64,000 nucleotides of DNA from Plectrocnemia conspersa. Taxonomy: Eukaryota > Arthropoda > Insecta > Trichoptera > Polycentropodidae. The position numbers were made by a program, and so were the translations under genes. How positions within the stretch are numbered: the first letter of the stretch is position 1; every line of letters begins with the position of its first letter. The notes beneath the pieces are model-generated. The model had not been told where the DNA came from. It saw only the letters and a program-made list of their open reading frames with translations, and searched no databases. The stretch is from contig VTFK01000114.1 of NCBI GenBank assembly GCA_009617715.1, forward strand, positions 1 through 64,000, given 5' to 3'. Positions 12,845-25,082 of the stretch are shown here, piece by piece.

Positions 12845-14712
12845 ATGTTAGTGAAATTGACAATAATATTATTATTATCAGAATGGTGTGAAGGAGTGTA
12901 TCAGTGAATTACCAAATAAAAAATTGAAATTTTAGTAACAAAAACAATTAATTTATATAACAATTTTAATGATATGATGGTGCATTGTTTTAAATTGATA
13001 CTTTATCGTCATCCAAATTAAAAAAAACGAAATATATATTGTGAATATTTTATTGTATTTATTTTTAAGAAGTTATTTTTCTATTTATGTTTTTCTTTCT
13101 CTTTAACTTTTATCAGTATTTTTGCTTCAAAGATTTCCTTTTTAAATAATAATGAGACAAATACAGTGATCGTTCCTTATCTTAGTAGACTGACATATAT
13201 TGTGACAAGCAATATCTTAATTCAATAACTGCCAATGGTGATTTTTATGACTTTTCAGTTTAACAGCGCATTACGACGAATCTCATGTTGCATTTTTAAC
13301 GATAGTCGTATTTCACGCATTGTGATAAGATTTGATGTTTAATTTTGAATTCGACAAAAAAAGAAAAGACTTGAACACGAGGAATTATTTAGAACAAATT
13401 ATGGTTTTTGTTATACGTACATGTAAAATTAATTAAATACTAATATTAAGTTGTAAAATGTGATGATTTTTTGTTCTTATATTTATTATACATGCCAATG
13501 TGAATGCGTTTACACCTTTAAAGAAAGATATATTTAATAATGATTATTTTGGAGTTTAATAAAATTTTACAAGTATGATTTATTTTTTGATTTTATTTAT
13601 TTTTCGTTCAATAAGCGATACTGTGGTTTGGTTTATCGCTGATGAGCAATAATACATCGAACTTTATTTAAGAAATTATGAATAAGGCGCTTAAGTATCG
13701 CGTACTAATATGGTCAGTTTATGCATTTCTTGCTTCTGTTGACGTCAATTATTGTGCTCTGAATGTATATTTATGGTTTATTACAAATGTGTCAAAACTA
13801 TGTATGTTCCTAAAATGTATAGTTAATCGAAGAGGGACCAACATCACGATTGGAAATGCCATATTCCATGCATATCCCAATGATATGAACAAAGGCTGAT
13901 AGAACGATTTTATTAATATGGGCTATGATCAACTGCACTTCTTTTGTATTCAATCAATTTATTTGTATTTGGTTTATATGTGAAATTAGGGCTATGCAAT
14001 ATTTTATTATATAAATATTTTGCTTTTGTATAAGAGACTAAAACAATGCAGGTCATTGTTAAAACAGTAGTATCTAATGTATACAAGTGCTTGATTTTTA
14101 TGTATTTTTGCTAAAGAGTGAAAAATAAAGATGCCAATTCATATCAATAGACTTATACATCAGAAAATGTACCTAAATTAAGATTTAATTTAATTTTTAA
14201 ATGGGCTAGTGAGATTCTCTCTTTAATACATTTTTAATTGTGAATATGAATATTTAATCGCTCGTTTATTTTTATATTTAAATTTTATTTGTAGCAGATT
14301 TGCTAATAACGTAATCCCAATAGAGCTTTATATGGGATTTATTTAAATACAAAAAATAAATAAAAATTTGCCAAAAACAAATTTATTTAAGTTTAATATA
14401 CGTGTGCGAGGCTTAGTTTTAAGTATTTTGAATAAATATGCTACGGAGCTTTTAATGTTGATTATTTTTGTACAAATAAATAGTTTTTACCCAATTAAAT
14501 ATTTATTTATTTATGATAATTATCTTTTAAATTATTAAAACACTCCCCTCGTTTATTTTTTTAATCTAAGATATAATTATTGTTCTTTATAAACGAATAT
14601 AAAAAATATTTTGTATATGAGCATAATTTATTGTGCTATGGCCAAAAAAGTTTGGTTATGTTATTTGACGTACGCGTGTTGTGTTGAAGTTTAAAAAATT
14701 GATTCATTAAAA
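12845..14712. other. DCLK 3' UTR and DCLK-TRMT6 spacer
   Basis: AT-rich. Possible poly(A) signals (AATAAA) for DCLK lie at 13558-13563 and about 14125. A 73-codon open frame at 13678-13899 shows no recognisable domain and I do not call it a gene. The TRMT6 promoter should be in the last few hundred bases, but no core element is clear. Confidence 0.4.
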
Positions 14713-16536
14713 ATGGTGATGGAAGTCTGTAACGAAGATACGATAGATGTCGGCAAATATATTATAATCCAACGCCAAAAATACACAAAACTACAAAAAT
14801 TTGGCAGTTTAACAGCCAGAGCAAATCTCGGAAACGATCAAATAGAATTGGAGAACATAGCAAAATGTAAATATTTCACTACGTTCAAAATGATACCAAA
14901 AGGCAAAGGTAAACAACGACTATTTAGCTTAGAATTAGCCGAACAATCCGATATTGTCGTGAAAGATAATATTAATTTGCAAGAATCTGGTTCAGACAAC
15001 CGGAACATAATCGACGATGGAAAATCTCAGAAGTTATCTAAAGAGGAGATCGAGGCTCTCCGCGAAAACACTGGCGATTCGACTGAAATCTTAGAAACGC
15101 TCATATCGAACTCAAATACATTTCATGCTAAAACGGAATATTCACAAGAAAAGTACATAAGAAAGAAACAGAAAAAGTACTTTGAATATATATCGATTAA
15201 GAAACCTACGATTAGACTCATAGCTGAAATAATGATTCGGCAAGATCCTGGTAAAATTTTAGGCATAAGATCGGATATTTTATCGCAGATTTTATCATAT
15301 TCTAATATCAACGAACATGGCAATCATTTATTGTATGATTCTGGTAGTAATGGACTGTTATGTGCCACAGCTTTAAGCGCAATCGGTGCAGATACTACTG
15401 GCAGATTGATTCATATGCATCCGGGTAATACGTTCCAAAAACAGGCGTTATTGGCTATGAATTTTCCTTCAGAGCAATTATCAAGATGCGTATCGGTCAA
15501 TATATATTCAGTATTACGACATTTCTATCAAGACGGTCAATCGAAAAGGTGTAGCGATGTAGATATGAATATTAGTCATAAGAGAAAATTATCAGAAGTC
15601 GAAGATATCGTCGATGATAATCCGACGAAAAAAGCAAACATAGATGATGAAAATCAATCAAAAGATGAATTAGAGATTACTATGAAACCCAAGACTGTTC
15701 CTTGCTGGAAGCTAGATAATGAAAAGGCATGTTTTATACTTCGCGACAAAGTAGATTCGTTGATCATAACCAGTAAAGAACACCCTTTGAGCATCTTCAA
15801 ATCCCTTCTTCCGTTTGTTAAAATGGGAAGACCGTTTGTCATATTCAATCAATACAAAGAACCGATTCAAGAATGTTATTCCACTTTTAAGAAAATGCCA
15901 AATGTTACGTGTTTAAAGATGACTTCTTCGTGGATGCGAAATTATCAGGTATTTTCCATTAGTATTTTTTTATTAACACTTAACTGAAGGGTCTGGTAGT
16001 ATATACCCGTCGCGTTTGCTGATGGTAATCCACGAAACAGGTGGAATCTACCTTTTTTACTTCAAATGTCCTGTAATATCTACCCGCAAAAACTGAAAAT
16101 TATTGCGCTCTCTACAGAATGAATATGTACCATATGAAAAAATATATTAAGACTTTATTTTTTCTCTTGATTAGAGATAAAAGTGTATTTTTACACATAT
16201 TGAGATAGTAAAATGCTGTTATAATCCGCCGACAAGTTTTTTTAAATACAAATAAAACTCATTTTAGATGTAAATCAATTAGGTTTTAATTTTAATTTTA
16301 TCCTGCTCAGATTGAACTAGCATACAAGTCAAAAAAATAATATTATTCCATTTTTTCTACTAACTTGAGTTATGCGAAATTCTCGCAAAACTGCCCGTTA
16401 TCACACAGCAAGCGGTGAAAAATCTATGCAACATTTAAGTATTATTATTTTTTAGGTGATGACTAACAGGACGCATCCAGACGTACTGATGCAAGGAAGC
16501 AGTGGATTTTTACTTTGCGGATGGATAGTACAATAA
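14713..16536 (+). CDS. TRMT6: tRNA (adenine-58-N1)-methyltransferase non-catalytic subunit TRM6
   Basis: Two exons: 14713-15948 and 16456-16536, joined in phase 0, giving 438 aa. The protein opens with the TRM6-type DVGKYIIIQRQKYTKL, and the Rossmann-like half carries LLYDSGSNGLLCATAL in place of a SAM-binding motif. A charged, lysine-rich low-complexity insert lies at about 275-320. The C-terminal exon ends SGFLLCGWIVQ, as in the family. With the catalytic partner TRMT61 it forms the tetramer that makes m1A58 in tRNAs, including initiator tRNA-Met; TRM6 helps bind tRNA but does not itself methylate. An AATAAA overlaps the stop codon. The only intron is largely repeat DNA (see 15985-16445). 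Confidence 0.93.
15985..16445 (+). repeat. Dispersed repeat filling the TRMT6 intron
   Basis: Similar along most of its length to 35280-35790 in NUP54 intron 7. Shared stretches include GCTGATGGTAA..CACGAAA, AGAATCTACC-like, ATTTTA.ATGTAAAT.AATTA, and a terminal AAAACTG.CCGTT..CA..CAGCA.GCG. It looks like a non-autonomous transposon; the class is not determined. Confidence 0.55.
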
Positions 16537-16559
16537 AAATATTAAAATAAAAATAAATG

Positions 16560-18240
16560 TTGTGAAAAATGTTGTTTTATTATATGTATTAAAAAGACGT
16601 ACACTTAATGCAATAACAGTCCATTCAATTTAAATTTAGTACACATTTCTGGTATTTTCCCGTAAATGCACTATTTTTATATGCATATTTGAGGTATGGA
16701 TAATCGTAAATAAATTCTAAATAATATTAAACTTTTTTATGCCCGCCGCTTCCCTCAAACATCAGTTCGAAAACATTTCAGCCAATGTAACTACGTAATA
16801 CTTATTGCAGTACATTTCTTAAAATACATGTTAAATAATAATGTATATTATAGTATTAAAAAAATTAACACTTGCATGTAGCGTTATTATAAATTTAAAT
16901 AAAAATACAAATATTTTGTAAATATTAAAAACTATATAATTTGAAATGATCCTCGTATACAGTGGTAATCAATATTAAAAGAGTTGTAGGTGTCTGCGTG
17001 GAATTTTAGTGAAATGCTAAATATTTCTTAATTTGAAAAACATTTTCATTGTAGTATATAAACTGCAATAGGAAAATGGGTCAAACTATTACCAATTAAG
17101 TAGGAAATAGACCAATTAACATTTTACTTATACCAAGAGGTTATCACTTGTAAAGAAGATACTTTTTTGAGATCATTGTATTAAATTCACAATACAAGAG
17201 CTTCAAACAGGAAATAAGCCAAAGATCTTTAGCTGTGTTACCAATTGTTTTATTATTATTGTATTTGCTTCAGGAGTAAATAACAATTTTTATGTAATGT
17301 TTTTTCATTAAGTAATATTCAATAATACTTAAAAAAGTAATCCCAAAAGCTCAGCAACTGAATGATCAAATGTTTTTTTAATCTGATTAATTTATATAAC
17401 TCCTGAGAATATCACAATACTGTTCATTTTATGCAGTTTTTATTGTTTAGATTGTTTGACTATGCAGTTTTTCATTTCGATTCAATAAACAATTTAAAAA
17501 TAAATTCACACGTTATTTTACCACTTATAGATGAATATATATTGTGATTCATCATCATTATATATATAAAAATAAATTGATCATTGATCAATATATATGG
17601 CGATACAAACTTCGATCACAATGAGACTAAATATTAAACAATAATTTTTTATCACTTTAAAGGTATTGAGATTATAATTCAGTGTCTATATTGTTATTTT
17701 ACTGATGATCTCTATCACATGCTTACAATATTACGAGATACTAATTTTAGTTAACCTTTTGATAGCACTTTACAACAAATATTTAAGATAATAAAGTAAT
17801 ACAAATGTCACAACACGACTACTATATAATCATATACATATAGATATGTGTTAAGAAGACATTCAAACAATTCTTGCACTAAAATTACTAATTAATTGTG
17901 CATCTTAACATATTATTTGTGTAACATCAGTAGGGCAAATAATGAACTGGTATATTAAATTTGAGATTTTTTGGCATCAAATAAAATATGACTGCTGTTA
18001 CTTATTAACATCAATAAGTATGCATTAATTAAAAATATATTAATTTATAAGAAAACTTTTGTATCACAATGCAATGAGTAAGATTATGTTTTATATTTCA
18101 GGATTTTTTAAAACCAAACTATTATTTTACGTTATATGTGATTGATGCGTCTACGTTAATATTAAGATAAACATTAAATACGCATCAAAACTAAAGCAAA
18201 ATAAATGCGAAAGTAATATCAACAAGAGAAAAAAACCTTT
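16560..18240. other. TRMT6-RO60 convergent spacer
   Basis: AT-rich DNA between two gene 3' ends. I see no gene or structured repeat, only scattered short AT hairpins. Confidence 0.4.
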
Positions 18241-18250
18241 AAAAATTTTT

Positions 18251-21200
18251 TTAGCACAATGTTTCTAAAAAAAAGTTATTAATCATTTCTGGTATGCGCT
18301 CGTCAAATCCTCCAATATCCAAGATGTCTACTGAATCAGCAGTCGCAGTTACAGACTTTGAGGAAGACAGAGCGATTGTCACAGCTCTGTAAATTTAACA
18401 ACCCAAATTAACAAGACGTGAAATTATTATATTAAATAGATACTCACTTTGCTTTAGGCATGGCCATCGTCATTTGGTAATGCGATAGAGCGCCTTTTAA
18501 ATCAGTGGAAGTCTTCCTGACGATGCCTAAGTTTTTCCTGGCTCTGCTCGGCGTGTCGGTGATGGTGATGAATAAATCGTATTTTTTCTTATTGGTTACG
18601 GCCCAATCGAACGGCTTATTCAAGCTAATCAAACCGGTGTTTGCGGCCTAAATATATAGATAAATAATAATAATCATTCTTATAGCTAAACAACGAAAAG
18701 AAGAAAGTACAAACCCTCAATTTCCTCTCAGCGTCTTCCAATGATGGTATAACTTTCGCATCAAACTCAATGCATTGTATACTTTTGTGCGAGTATATTG
18801 AAATCGTAGTTTTATTGATTAGTTTTAATAGATGCATCGCTAGGACAACACCTGTAATAATAAATATAAATAGAAATTGTACGAATTGTGTTTATTTCGT
18901 AATCGACCTGATATTATAAAGATGTAATTAAGAAGTCTGATTAATTCTAAAAACAATGTCAATATTGAGATTGTGCATATACATCTACATGCATCTCATG
19001 AACATTTCTATATATCCAAAAATAATAAATACATGTTTATAAAAATGTAATAAGACGTGTGAGACATCAAAATATCTGAAGGAATACTTTCGGACCGACT
19101 TGTAAAGACGATGATTAGTGTCGATATAAAAACGAATTATATGAGTCAAAAGCAATAAAATCGTGCCGTCGCATTTGAAACGCTTGGTTATCTACCGTTC
19201 ATACTAAGACTTTCTATAATTCAATAAATGAGAATCGAATGAAGGAAGCATATCTAAACCGAATTTTGACCAATAGGAGAGCGCAAAAAACAATTTTCCT
19301 TTTTCAGAAGTCAAAAATCCACATCAAAAGCAATAAAATCGTACCGTCGCAGTGGGAACACTCGTTACCGAGCGTTCCCAATGCGACAGCTCCAACATGA
19401 TTTTATTGCTTTTGATGTGAATTTTGACTTCTGAAAAGAGATAATTGTTTTAGGACTCTCCTATTGACCAAAATTCGGTTTGAATACACTTTAATATCAG
19501 TAGATAGCTATAATAGTTTTACAACATCAAAATGCAGAAAAACTATAGAGCAATATGCGAGATGCGCCATCTGTCTGTTCTTCTTCTGCTTATTTACCCC
19601 TGAGAGATGAGTTGGCTTAGTTTGTATTTTGGATTTGACCTAATGGAAGTACTAGAAATTTGAGTTGGGTTTGGTTAATTTGTGTAGATGAGGTTTGGGT
19701 TTAAACAACAAATGGACGTTTCTCAACTGTCAAATTGAGTTTTATATACATTTTAGAGCAGTATATAATTTCACTAGCGCCTATCAGTTAAATTATATTT
19801 TCGCTAGAAGAAATATATATCTACTGGTGAAAATGTATTTGAACTTTTAAATATTTATTCAATGTACCGGAGAACCACAGCGTGATATTTATGAGGGAAC
19901 CCTTTAGTTCTAGTCGTAATGAGAGCTTTTGTGTTATCGTATTATTGTCTAAGTGATCACTTTTGGTCAGAGTAATTATGCGAGTTTTAAGAATAGAATC
20001 CCATACAAACGTGGCTCGGTATGGTCCCCACATATTTCACTAGTGAAAATATACCTTCACTGAAAAATACACATTCACTGTAACATTTATACATGGCACT
20101 TGAATAAATAATGATCGTGTAAATGTAAGGAAAAGTTGAAATTATACAATTTTACTAGCACTTACCAGATAAATTATATTTTTACTAGTAAAAATATATA
20201 TCTACTGGTGAAAATGTAGTCCGATATGATTTTTTTTAGATTTTCTTTGAGGGATAACCTGAGAATTTCTGGTTTAGGACTAAAGTCGTAATTTCAGATT
20301 TTTCCAGAAGGGAGGGGGGGGGGCAAAAAAATTTTCAGTGGTCGTTTTTGTAATATTTCGATTTCATTATGATTCATAGTATTTTATTAAATGGCATGCA
20401 TTCCTCCCTTCTCAAAATAAAGCCCATGATTGTAGCGGAGCAGTTTTGCACATTTGCAAAAAATAAGTATTGTTTTGGAAAACTTGCCATAACATTCAAA
20501 CTTGAAGGAATTTTAAAAAACAAAAATTTAGTAGTTACTTCTTCTTAACCTGAAGTATCTAAATAAATATGATAAGTACATCGCACGTATATCCGTATCG
20601 TGTGCTTTAAAACTAATAGTAGAGGCGTAAACCTAAACTTGCTATCTCTTTATCAATTATGAATAATGATGGAATGGATAGCTCTAGAACTGACTGTGTT
20701 AACACAAATAGAGTATAGTCGAAATTCTGAGGAAGTTAAATATTATTTTTTATGAATTTTGTAAGAAATTTACCTTTATAATGGAATGTATTTAAACAAA
20801 TAAATTTTTAGTGGTTCTCAACCTATGTTCTACGAATTTAATTGTTGAAAAAAAACCTTAGCTGCTATCTTTATAATTGAATGTTTTTAATTGATGCAGT
20901 TTCCGCATGATATGGAGTGAGTGTGATAGAATAGTTTATGCTGATTCTAGCTGTATTAGTTTTTTTCAAATAAGATCTTATTTTTAGATACTGTTAAATT
21001 TATTAATGATAATCTTACCAAATTAACTGACTTGAATAAACTGTAATTAATATCATTTCAATTTTGGTTTGTTTTAAATTTTTTAAGTACAACGCAGGAA
21101 ATTTATATTTTTGTAGATTAAAATTTGAAACTGTCCATTGTAAATTTTTTTTTGAGTTAAGCCAGATTTTTCGCAAATGTGCTTGATGTTTACATTTTGG

Positions 21201-23770
21201 ATCGGATAGCCTATTTTGTGCCCTTTACCTAGTTTTAATTTGGTATTTTTATCTAATTTTAAACTAAATATTGATGTATTACGTAAAAAAAAAAAAATGC
21301 TATTTACCCCTAAAGCAAATACCCTACAGTCAATTAAGAATGTATAACGTCGAATCTGTCAATATTCACTAAAGTAGCAAATGCCGATACATCGAATTTC
21401 AGCAACCGAAGGGTTAAATAGTAGAGCAACTTTTGCAAAAAATCTTACCAGCATCTCCAGGTGATACATTCTTATTATAAAAACATTTAGCCGTTTTTCT
21501 CGTAGTCTCCGGGAAATCTGCAACCTCATCTATTCCTTCTTCTGGTGCATCACCTTCATTTGGCTTCATTTTTTTCTTAGGTCTTGAAACTAAACTCAAC
21601 ATTGAATTAAAATTCTCACGATATTGTCCAAACTAAAGAACATACCCTGAAACATATGGTCTCCCATATCGAGCGTAATCAAGCAGCGCGCGTTGATTAA
21701 CACGTCGATGGCCAGCAAACTTCTTTCCATTAAAGACATTAAAGAACCCATCAACAAATTAGAAACTGACATTATTCCTATAATATAAACACCATGTAAC
21801 ATTAGCAAATAAATACTTAAACATTAACAAAGACATACTTTCATTTTCTTTTAAGTCCTCTTCAGGTTTTGACCTTTTAACATTCTTTTTGTTATCGTTA
21901 TCCTTTTTCTTGTGTTTATTATTCATCAGTCTACAATTATATTTTATAACTTTAGATATGCCATTCATTCCATAAATTAACATAAAAGTAAATATATAAC
22001 TCACTTGGTTTTTTTTAAATTACAATATTTAATGAAAGCGGTAATAGGCGAAGCTGTAGCGTTTGATAATTTTTTTACAATATCTAATGATATAGATTTA
22101 TAATTTTGCAACACTTTTCTTCCTGCACCGTCGTAATTTACAGAACAGATATTTTGTAAATTTTCAACACTAGCAAGTACTTCGTCGATTGAAGCTCTAT
22201 CGATGATAGCATTCCAAACCTAGAACATGATTCAAATTAATTTTATAACAATTGATATAAATTTTATGACTATCTACTAGAAAGGAAGAGCTCATTACAT
22301 TTTTTTCACAATTGAGAAGTGTGTTAAAAATAATTTTAATTTACTCTTGCTATGAAATATTAATGTCAAAATTCATTTCATGTAAAATGGTTTAAAACAA
22401 CCAATATAAAACTGAAGGAATATATTATTTTTCAAACAAAGAGATAGATTTTAATTTAATGGTATAGAAAACACAATAAAGAAATATACAAAATCATACC
22501 TTAGCTGAATTTTTATTGTCAAATAACATTGCCGGAGGGATGTTTTGAAACTGTACAAAATCATTGTTCTTTATGATTTCAGCTGCCTTATTGAAGTCTT
22601 TACAATTTTTCAACTTATCTACTATCCTTATCTCCGACACGACATTTTTTGGAATAGACTCTAAGCCCGAGAACCCATCAGTTCCGTTGAAAATATACTT
22701 GCAAAATAAACCATGCGCTGTAACATACAGTATAAAAAGTCAAATTACATAGAATGCATTACATATAAGAATATGTTTATTTACGTTCACTGATATTTGG
22801 AGCATGGAGCAAATTATGGATATCTTTATGTTTCCATCCGTAAGCACTTTTAAACGCACAACAATCATGGGTTATTTTTTTAAAATCGCACGCTTCATAC
22901 CACACAGTCATGATAGTTTGCCAGAATGATCCCTTTTCTGAAATTAAATTATATAGAATTTAATCTTGACATGTATGCTTTCAATAATTTATGTCAAACG
23001 TACTTATATCGAAATCTTTAGCATATTTGTTGAACAACATCAGTTCTTTGCTAGTAGTTATCACGATAGGTACTATAGAACATGCTAAAGTACGAACATC
23101 GTCGAAACCTATATCTTTAGGTATGTGTTTGATTATGCCTGCGAATGCATATATGGGATAAGATAAAGATGAATTTGTCTGAAAATAAACAAATAATAAT
23201 TAAACATGAGCATAAGCAGGTATCGTCAGTATGAAAGATGACCATAACAATTGAAAAAAAGTTATATTAATAAAGGACAATTTAAATGAGCAATACATAA
23301 ATTAATTATTCCATAAAACAAATTGTTTGTGCATTGGTGTTGGATAGATTAGGTGCAAGCGAGCATTGGTCAGAACAGTGAACACCCCATGAATAACTCT
23401 CCGAAACGAATCCTTTTACAAATAAAAAATCCGAAGATTTACCTTACATAAATGCACATATCTCTTAAAATAATTTCCTATTTAATAAAATAATACCAAA
23501 TAAATATTGTTAAATATTGACAATAGCAATTTAATTAAAAATTGAGACCACCAATATCTATGAATTTTAATAAAATAATAAAAATTTGTATACCTTTGCT
23601 ACGCGTACAACACCCAATGAGGATTCAGCTAATTCGATCGTTTCGGTGACCTTTATGAACATCTCTTTAAGTTCATCACTCGTCGTATTGATGAAATCAT
23701 CGCCGACTGTATATTTCAATGTACATTGGCCGGTATATACGAACCGTCTCAATTTCTTTTCGTAATCCAT
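18251..23770 (-). CDS. RO60: Ro 60 kDa ribonucleoprotein (TROVE and VWA domains), 591 aa
   Basis: Eleven exons in transcription order: 23594-23770, 23004-23178, 22785-22937, 22500-22717, 22005-22219, 21839-21930, 21646-21777, 21449-21589, 18715-18851, 18448-18647, 18251-18386; all phases agree. The start is the ATG at 23770 (AAAATGG context, followed by DYEKKLRRFVY); an in-frame ATG at 23806 is an alternative. Residues 1 to about 325 form the HEAT-like ring that binds misfolded small RNAs and Y RNAs in known Ro proteins (GSFWQTIMTVWYEACD, YGWKHKDIHNLLH). Residues 365-591 are the VWA domain, ending ILDIGGFDERIPEMI. Lysine-rich and acidic inserts sit at about 313-344 and 389-425. The first metal-site motif is degenerate (DMGDH, 379-383), while T484 and D511 of the other motifs remain. 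Intron 8 is 2.6 kb and carries a dispersed repeat. Confidence 0.92.
19110..20440 (+). repeat. Palindromic dispersed repeat, copy B
   Basis: Lies in RO60 intron 8 in the orientation opposite to copy A. It has the same order of blocks: a hairpin at about 19310-19435 (CAAAAGCAATAAAATCGTAC and its inverse around ACTCGTTACCGAGCGTTCCC), a CAACTGTCAAATTGAG stretch, several TTCACTAGTGAAAATATA-like motifs at 19770-20210, and a poly-G block at about 20310 ending near 20430. It has no coding capacity. Confidence 0.65.
20450..21400. other. RO60 intron 8, remainder
   Basis: AT-rich intronic DNA with no gene or clear repeat visible. Confidence 0.4.
23330..23415. repeat. Short repeat in RO60 intron 1
   Basis: GATTAGGTGCAAGCGAGCAT followed by a CAGAACAGTGAACACCCCATGAATAACTCTC-type stretch. 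It recurs at about 26265-26340 and as both arms of an inverted repeat at 47955-48095, so it is one arm of a hairpin-forming mobile repeat. Confidence 0.6.
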
Positions 23771-23874
23771 TTTCACAACGACAATCTTCAATCTGATAAA
23801 TAACATATCGTAAACAAATAAAATGGTAAATATATTATAACATTCAACGATTGATAAAACTTAAAAAAGATACG

Positions 23875-24083
23875 AGTATATATAAGGTGACCAGACGTTT
23901 TTCTTTGAGGAGGATTTTCTCCTCAAAATTGTTGCCTACCTTGAATGAAAATGTTCTTCTGGAACAAAAATTACAGATGATCTTTAAGCAAAAATGTCCA
24001 AAAATGACCATATTTTAGCTCTCGCAGCAATTTGCCCTAATATAAAAAATATCAAGATGGCCTTCTGGTCACCTTAGTATATA
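23875..24083. mobile_element. hAT-type MITE, family 2, copy 1
   Basis: Element 23883-24075 (193 bp) with ends AAGGTGACCAGACG and TTCTGGTCACCTT, flanked by AGTATATA on both sides. It shares ends and internal pieces (GCAGCAATTTG, CAAGATGG-like) with 40149-40410. It lies just upstream of the RO60 start. Confidence 0.85.
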
Positions 24084-24464
24084 TAATATTATTGTACGTT
24101 GAATATTTGCACAACAATAATACAGGTCATGGGTCATATCTGGATTTAGTCAGAGGAGAAAAATATAAATTAAACCAGCAACACTGATGCTAGAAATAAT
24201 ATTCAGCCTGTGGTCGTAAAGTTGATGAATTGTCAAAAATGCATACCCACATCTGCCGTTTGTCAAACTTCGCCGCTGACACAGTTGGCCGTAATAAAAA
24301 TTAAAACGAAATTAATACGCGTCAACTTGGCCGTAAATTAACGACCATGTCTGATCTTATTATTTTTACATTCAACAAATCAATATATTCCACTTTGAAT
24401 ATTTTGCATCAATTAATATGCAATATTATAAATAATTGAAAATACGAATCTGAGAATTCTATTG

Positions 24465-24580
24465 TTAGGCCAAATTTTACTACTTTTAAACAAGTCGTAT
24501 CATCAATAAATTACTACTGTAGCGGCTCAATCTGTGTATAATTGCCACCTGTCACCATCACCGTCCCCAAAATATTTATG
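24465..24580 (+). repeat. LTR 3' end family fragment
   Basis: Carries ACTGTAGCGGCTCAATCTGT, ATTGCCACC and CACCATCACC like the LTRs at 25083 and 25948. The 5' part is missing or unrecognisable. Confidence 0.55.
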
Positions 24581-24874
24581 AAGGTTTAATGGCAAAAAGT
24601 TAAAAATGTTGGTGTTGCACCAGCTGTCCCGCTCTTGTGACTATCGTAATTTTTTTCTTGAGATGCTTATTGTTGTTCAAGTTGTTGGTACTTGTTGAGC
24701 CGGCACTAGACGAAGTGTTTGTGTGTGTGTGTCACACTGATTCCTGAAGCTAGATCGACAATGTAGTTATGATAGAAAGCCTGGTGGATTGTCGAATTAT
24801 GTATTATTAGTTTAACGTTAAATGGTTAAATATTTGTGATGTATCATTGTCTCATTAAAAAATGACGTCGTGGT

Positions 24875-24972
24875 GGCTAATCTCTGGACCTTTGGCGCAT
24901 TTAGTGACACACTTGGGGACCCTACAGCATTTGGGCAACAACTGCAAAATCAACAAGTAAAGTATTTCTAAT
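24875..24972 (+). pseudogene. Partial duplicate of NUP54 exon 3 end and its splice donor
   Basis: Matches NUP54 32851-32942 in the same orientation. It includes TTTGGCGCATTT, the coding stretch CTACAGCATTTGGGCAACAA, the last codons AATCAACAA and the donor plus intron start GTAAAGTATTT.TAATT. Intron sequence is included, so it is a DNA-level copy and not a processed one. It lies about 2.4 kb upstream of NUP54 exon 1, between LTR fragments, and has its own substitutions. Confidence 0.85.
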
Positions 24973-25082
24973 TATAATAATAATTATATTATTAAGGGTT
25001 AGAAAAAATATTAAGCGGTTAGAATAAAAAATGTATACAGTCATAATAAAAATAAAGGACGATCATGTGAATTTAAAACATA

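Noticed and set aside
13678..13899. 73-codon plus-strand frame downstream of DCLK
   Set aside because: Falls in a probable 3' UTR or spacer, and the residues show no family resemblance.
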